A stretch of DNA of 8,146 bases, from positions 1 through 8,146 of the forward strand of contig CAZMJP010000026.1 of the NCBI GenBank assembly GCA_964566895.1, in the 5' to 3' direction. This DNA is from CAZMJP01 sp964566895 (GTDB lineage: Bacteria; Patescibacteriota; Patescibacteriia; UBA2591; UBA6264). The position numbers were made by a program, and so were the translations under genes. Positions within the stretch are counted from its first letter, which is position 1. Every line of letters starts with the position of its first letter. The notes beneath the pieces are model-generated. The model had not been told where the DNA came from. It saw only the letters and a list, made by a program, of their open reading frames with translations, and did not search any database. Positions 6,000 to 8,146 of the stretch are shown here, piece after piece.

Positions 6000-7322
6000 A
6001 TGCTTCTCACCGCCAACAAACTACCTAAAAATCTAATTGAAATCACGGCCGAATTGTCTATTTTAGAAATGGCCCCTTTTTATAATCAAACCCTTGAGCA
6101 GATGGCTCAAGATGCGGAAATACCCGGGTTTCGCAAGGGCAAAGCTCCCTTGGAAATGATAAAACAAAGGGTTGACGAGATGGAATGGGCTCAAAGGGCG
6201 GCGGAAATCGCCATTGATGAAAAATATCCTGAAATTGTTAAAAAGTCTTCCCTCGCCGATGAAAACAAAAAAATCGAATTGGCCGGAGCACCCCAAATAC
6301 AGATTCAAAAACTGGCGCCGAATAATCCTCTTGTCTTCAAACTAACGTTTCCTTTAGTGCCCGAAGTCAAAATCGGCAACTACAGAAAAATAAGAATAAA
6401 AAGAAACAAAATTGAAATAAAGGCCGATAAAATAAAAAAGGCATTGGAAGAATTAAGACAGTCGCGGGGACGGGAAGTTTTGGTTAACCGGCCGGCTGAG
6501 CTCAACGACCGGGTACAAGTCGACTTAGACTTATTTGTCGACAAGGTGCCGGTGGAAAACGGCCAAATAAAAAATCTCTCTTTAATTTTGGGACGTGAAA
6601 ATTACTTGCCCGGCCTTTCGGAAAATCTAAAAGGCTTACGTAAAGACGAGGAAAAAATTTTTTCTTTTCCCTACCCCAATTCGCATTATGACAGAAACCT
6701 GGCCGGCAAACTGGTTGATTTTAAAGCCAAGATCAAAAACGTTTACCAGATAGACTTGCCAACCCTCGATGACGCTTTTGCCCAAGGACTCGGCAATTTT
6801 AAAAACCTGAAAGAGCTGGAAAACAAAATCAAAGAAAATTTGGAAATTGAAGAAAAAAACAAAGAAGAACAACGCTTGGAAACGACGATTTTAAAAGACC
6901 TCGTCGCCAAATCAACTATTGACGAAATTCCCGAAATTCTGATCGAACACGAGCTGGACAAAATGATTGATGAATTGAAAGGGGGCATTGAACTCAATGG
7001 GGGGAAGTTCGACGATTATTTACAAAGCATAAAAAAAACCATATCGGATTTGAGAAAAGATTTTGCTGGTCAGGCGCAAGAAAGAATTAGAACCGCACTT
7101 TGTATCCGCCAAATAGCCAAACAAGAAAAAATCTCCGCCAATGACGAAGAAATTGAAAAGGAAATAAAAAACCTGACCGACATTTATAAAAAACAAACGG
7201 CGCCTGCAGAATACCAACAAATTTTAGACGACTTAAAAACCGAAAAAGGACGGCTTTATTTAAAAAACATGTTAACCAATAAAAAGGTGATTGAATGGCT
7301 GAAAAACAATCTAACCGATTAA
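6000..7322 (+). CDS. tig: Trigger factor (ribosome-associated chaperone)
   Basis: Trigger factor docks at the ribosomal exit tunnel through protein L23 and shields nascent chains. The 440 residues match the usual length of about 430. The N-terminal ribosome-binding domain (1-115) carries the signature GFRKGKAP (43-50). Its Phe44-Arg45-Lys46 fall at exactly the E. coli positions, which fixes the start codon. A FKBP-like domain (about 168-248) contains LPGLSENLKG; the Leu in PGL stands where prolyl isomerases usually have an active-site Phe, so isomerase activity may be weak or lost. The remainder (about 250-440) is the helical, charged SurA-like cradle. There is no Shine-Dalgarno motif. The clp genes often found beside tig are not seen; a tRNA-Gly promoter follows instead. 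The last 12 bases overlap, convergently, the read-through end of the recombinase frame. Confidence 0.96.
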   Translation: MLLTANKLPKNLIEITAELSILEMAPFYNQTLEQMAQDAEIPGFRKGKAPLEMIKQRVDEMEWAQRAAEIAIDEKYPEIVKKSSLADENKKIELAGAPQIQIQKLAPNNPLVFKLTFPLVPEVKIGNYRKIRIKRNKIEIKADKIKKALEELRQSRGREVLVNRPAELNDRVQVDLDLFVDKVPVENGQIKNLSLILGRENYLPGLSENLKGLRKDEEKIFSFPYPNSHYDRNLAGKLVDFKAKIKNVYQIDLPTLDDAFAQGLGNFKNLKELENKIKENLEIEEKNKEEQRLETTILKDLVAKSTIDEIPEILIEHELDKMIDELKGGIELNGGKFDDYLQSIKKTISDLRKDFAGQAQERIRTALCIRQIAKQEKISANDEEIEKEIKNLTDIYKKQTAPAEYQQILDDLKTEKGRLYLKNMLTNKKVIEWLKNNLTD

Positions 7323-8146
7323 CAAAGTAGCGAAAGTCGTTGACAAATAGAAAAAATTTTCTAAAATAAACAAAGAGACGCAAGCCCTTAATCGCGGGCG
7401 TCGTATAGCGGCTATTATATTTCCTTGCCAAGGAAGTGACGGCGGTTCGACTCCGCTCGCCCGCTCCAGTATCAAACTTTCATCTTTTTTGCTTGCTGTT
7501 TCGGCGGCGCTTCGCGCCGCCTTATACGGGAAAACTGGCTCGCCGCGCACGGCGCGGCTCGCCAAAAAGAGGTTCGAGCCAAAGATTTCTTTGGCAGCAA
7601 CCTTTTTCTCTAAAAGGTCGCTATCTCTGGCGATTTTTTCCATATTTTGAGCGTAATTTATCCATTTTGCCATCGGTTCGAGCCAATCATTCTGCTTTTG
7701 TTCAAAACTGATTATTTTCTCTTCCAACGACTTCTTTTCCAAAAGAAGTTTTGCTTTTTCTTGGCGGTAGATTTCTCTTTCAATATCCTGTTCCAAATAA
7801 CCATCTAAAAGTCGCAGGAGTTTTATATTGATTGCTTTTACCTTTTCTCTATTTTCTTGAACAAAAGCAGAAACGGATTGGGCGGATTTCGCCTCATCTT
7901 TTTTTACCATTTCCAAAAGTTTTTCCGCCCAATCCGAACGCAAAGAAAATTTTTGAAGCAGAGAGGAAATTTGTTTATCTAGTTCCTCTTGGCGAATACA
8001 GGGTTCGGGACATTTCACCGATTTATTTTTCTTGGTGCAGTGGTAGTAAATATAGTGATGTTCATTTCCATTCTTTTGTCTTTTAATTCTGTATTCGCCG
8101 GTTATCATCATTCCACAGGTTCCGCAATGTAGAAGTCCGCAGAAAA
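7311..8146 (-). CDS. Large serine recombinase, C-terminal part, truncated by the window edge
   Basis: The gene reads from beyond the right edge to a TAG at 7311-7313. The first codons in view (8144 to 8109) encode FCGLLHCGTCGMM, the start of the recombinase zinc beta-ribbon. Its second half is YYHCTKKNKSVKCPEPCIR (near 8040-7995), so all zinc-ligand cysteines are present. A charged, heptad-like coiled coil follows (about 7860-7690), and then the family motif EIFGSNLFL (about 7596-7570). The catalytic resolvase domain with its Ser nucleophile and the recombinase domain lie outside the window. The conserved protein appears to end near Ser at 7476-7478; the remaining 54 residues are encoded antisense to tRNA-Gly, its promoter and the last 12 bases of tig. 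Such enzymes integrate or excise mobile DNA. Confidence is high for the family and moderate for this true 3' end. Confidence 0.93.
   Translation of the reverse strand, partial: FCGLLHCGTCGMMITGEYRIKRQKNGNEHHYIYYHCTKKNKSVKCPEPCIRQEELDKQISSLLQKFSLRSDWAEKLLEMVKKDEAKSAQSVSAFVQENREKVKAINIKLLRLLDGYLEQDIEREIYRQEKAKLLLEKKSLEEKIISFEQKQNDWLEPMAKWINYAQNMEKIARDSDLLEKKVAAKEIFGSNLFLASRAVRGEPVFPYKAARSAAETASKKDESLILERASGVEPPSLPWQGNIIAAIRRPRLRACVSLFILENFFYLSTTFATLLIG
7340..7367 (+). promoter_or_regulatory. Strong sigma70-type promoter for tRNA-Gly (-35 TTGACA, -10 TAAAAT)
   Basis: A perfect -35 TTGACA (7340-7345) is separated by 16 bases from TAAAAT (7362-7367), a 5/6 match to the -10. Transcription should start near 7374, leaving a leader of about 20 bases before tRNA-Gly. 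The spacer contains the dyad TAGAAAA-AA-TTTTCTA (7348-7363). The 16-base spacing is the same as in the nusA promoter. Confidence 0.8.
7394..7468 (+). tRNA. tRNA-Gly (anticodon GCC), presumed integration target
   Basis: A complete cloverleaf with encoded CCA (7466-7468). The acceptor stem is 7394-7400 with 7458-7464, and the anticodon stem 7420-7424 with 7432-7436 (one G-U). Anticodon GCC lies at 7427-7429, and the T stem is 7441-7445 with 7453-7457. The D stem has the U-U mismatch at 13-22 also seen in other bacterial glycine tRNAs. The discriminator is U7465. It reads GGC and GGU. It has its own strong promoter. The recombinase gene on the opposite strand begins its conserved part 8 bases beyond the CCA, and its frame runs antisense through the whole tRNA. 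Confidence 0.96.
7469..8146. mobile_element. Left end of a putative integrated element at tRNA-Gly (partial)
   Basis: A recombinase gene directly abuts the 3' end of an intact tRNA gene and points toward it, the usual layout when an integrative element has used the tRNA 3' end as attachment site and restored it. Local base composition also changes: 7501-7563 is strongly GC-rich compared with the AT-rich genes to the left. The other end, with its expected direct repeat of the tRNA-Gly 3' end, would be to the right of the window and is not seen, so the extent and even the mobility are inferred. Confidence 0.45.
7503..7563. repeat. Two GC-rich hairpins and a direct repeat in the recombinase 3' region
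   Basis: GGCGGCGC (7503-7510) pairs with GCGCCGCC (7514-7521) around a 3-base loop. GCCGCGC (7542-7548) pairs with GCGCGGC (7552-7558) around another 3-base loop, and the second hairpin is flanked by direct copies of GGCTCGCC (7537-7544 and 7556-7563). Both lie in the coding frame of the recombinase, 35-95 bases from the tRNA-Gly end. No U-run follows on either strand, so they are not classical terminators. They could be recombinase-binding arms or simply Ala/Arg-rich coding sequence. Confidence 0.55.

Noticed and set aside
7087..7431. Minus-strand open frame of 114 codons
   Set aside because: It is antisense to the conserved C-terminal part of trigger factor and to the tRNA-Gly promoter, and has a low-complexity Phe-rich translation.
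7436..7711. Plus-strand open frame starting inside tRNA-Gly
   Set aside because: It overlaps the tRNA and the strongly supported recombinase coding strand. Its composition is Arg/Phe-rich with no family resemblance, so it is a shadow frame.
7832..8086. Plus-strand open frame near the right edge
   Set aside because: It is antisense to the zinc-ribbon and coiled-coil part of the recombinase, with no recognisable domain.
1..8146. CRISPR array, rRNA genes or toxin-antitoxin pair
   Set aside because: No regularly spaced repeats, no rRNA-like blocks and no small gene pair of toxin-antitoxin type were found on either strand.

Overview
The window looks like chromosomal DNA of a bacterium from the Candidate Phyla Radiation (Patescibacteria), probably Parcubacteria-like. 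The evidence is indirect: AT-rich, tightly packed housekeeping genes, no Shine-Dalgarno motif before any visible start, a NusA with a long acidic insert, a K+-dependent-type membrane pyrophosphatase, and a serine recombinase of a kind common in such genomes. No 16S or other phylogenetic marker is present, so the assignment is an inference. The standard bacterial code reads all genes without internal stops.

Left part (1-616): a tRNA-Ile with the rare UAU anticodon, a foldable spacer, a 79-residue two-helix membrane protein of unknown role, then tRNA-Ala(UGC). A bulged hairpin follows tRNA-Ala, and its loop holds an exact 16-base copy of part of that tRNA. murA starts 14 bases later.

Centre (617-7322): five genes on the + strand. 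murA (first committed step of peptidoglycan precursor synthesis) and a small SAM-dependent methyltransferase form one pair. A clear sigma70-type promoter then drives nusA (transcription elongation/termination factor) through a leader that opens with a perfect 10-bp hairpin. hppA (ion-pumping membrane pyrophosphatase) follows nusA after 13 bases. tig (trigger factor, ribosome-bound chaperone) follows after a 62-base gap containing a 15-base palindrome.

Right part (7323-8146): a strong promoter and tRNA-Gly(GCC). Immediately beyond the tRNA 3' end, on the minus strand and running off the window, is the C-terminal half of a large serine recombinase. Its frame has no stop of its own: it continues antisense through the whole tRNA-Gly gene and its promoter into the last bases of tig. 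The simplest reading is that an integrated element, most of it outside the window to the right, used the 3' end of tRNA-Gly as its attachment site.

No CRISPR array, rRNA or complete insertion sequence is visible, and no stretch over 300 bases lacks a gene. The most notable points are the tRNA-Ile(UAU), the recombinase whose C-terminus is written by the antisense strand of its presumed target tRNA, and the tRNA-Ala fragment repeated inside a hairpin loop.
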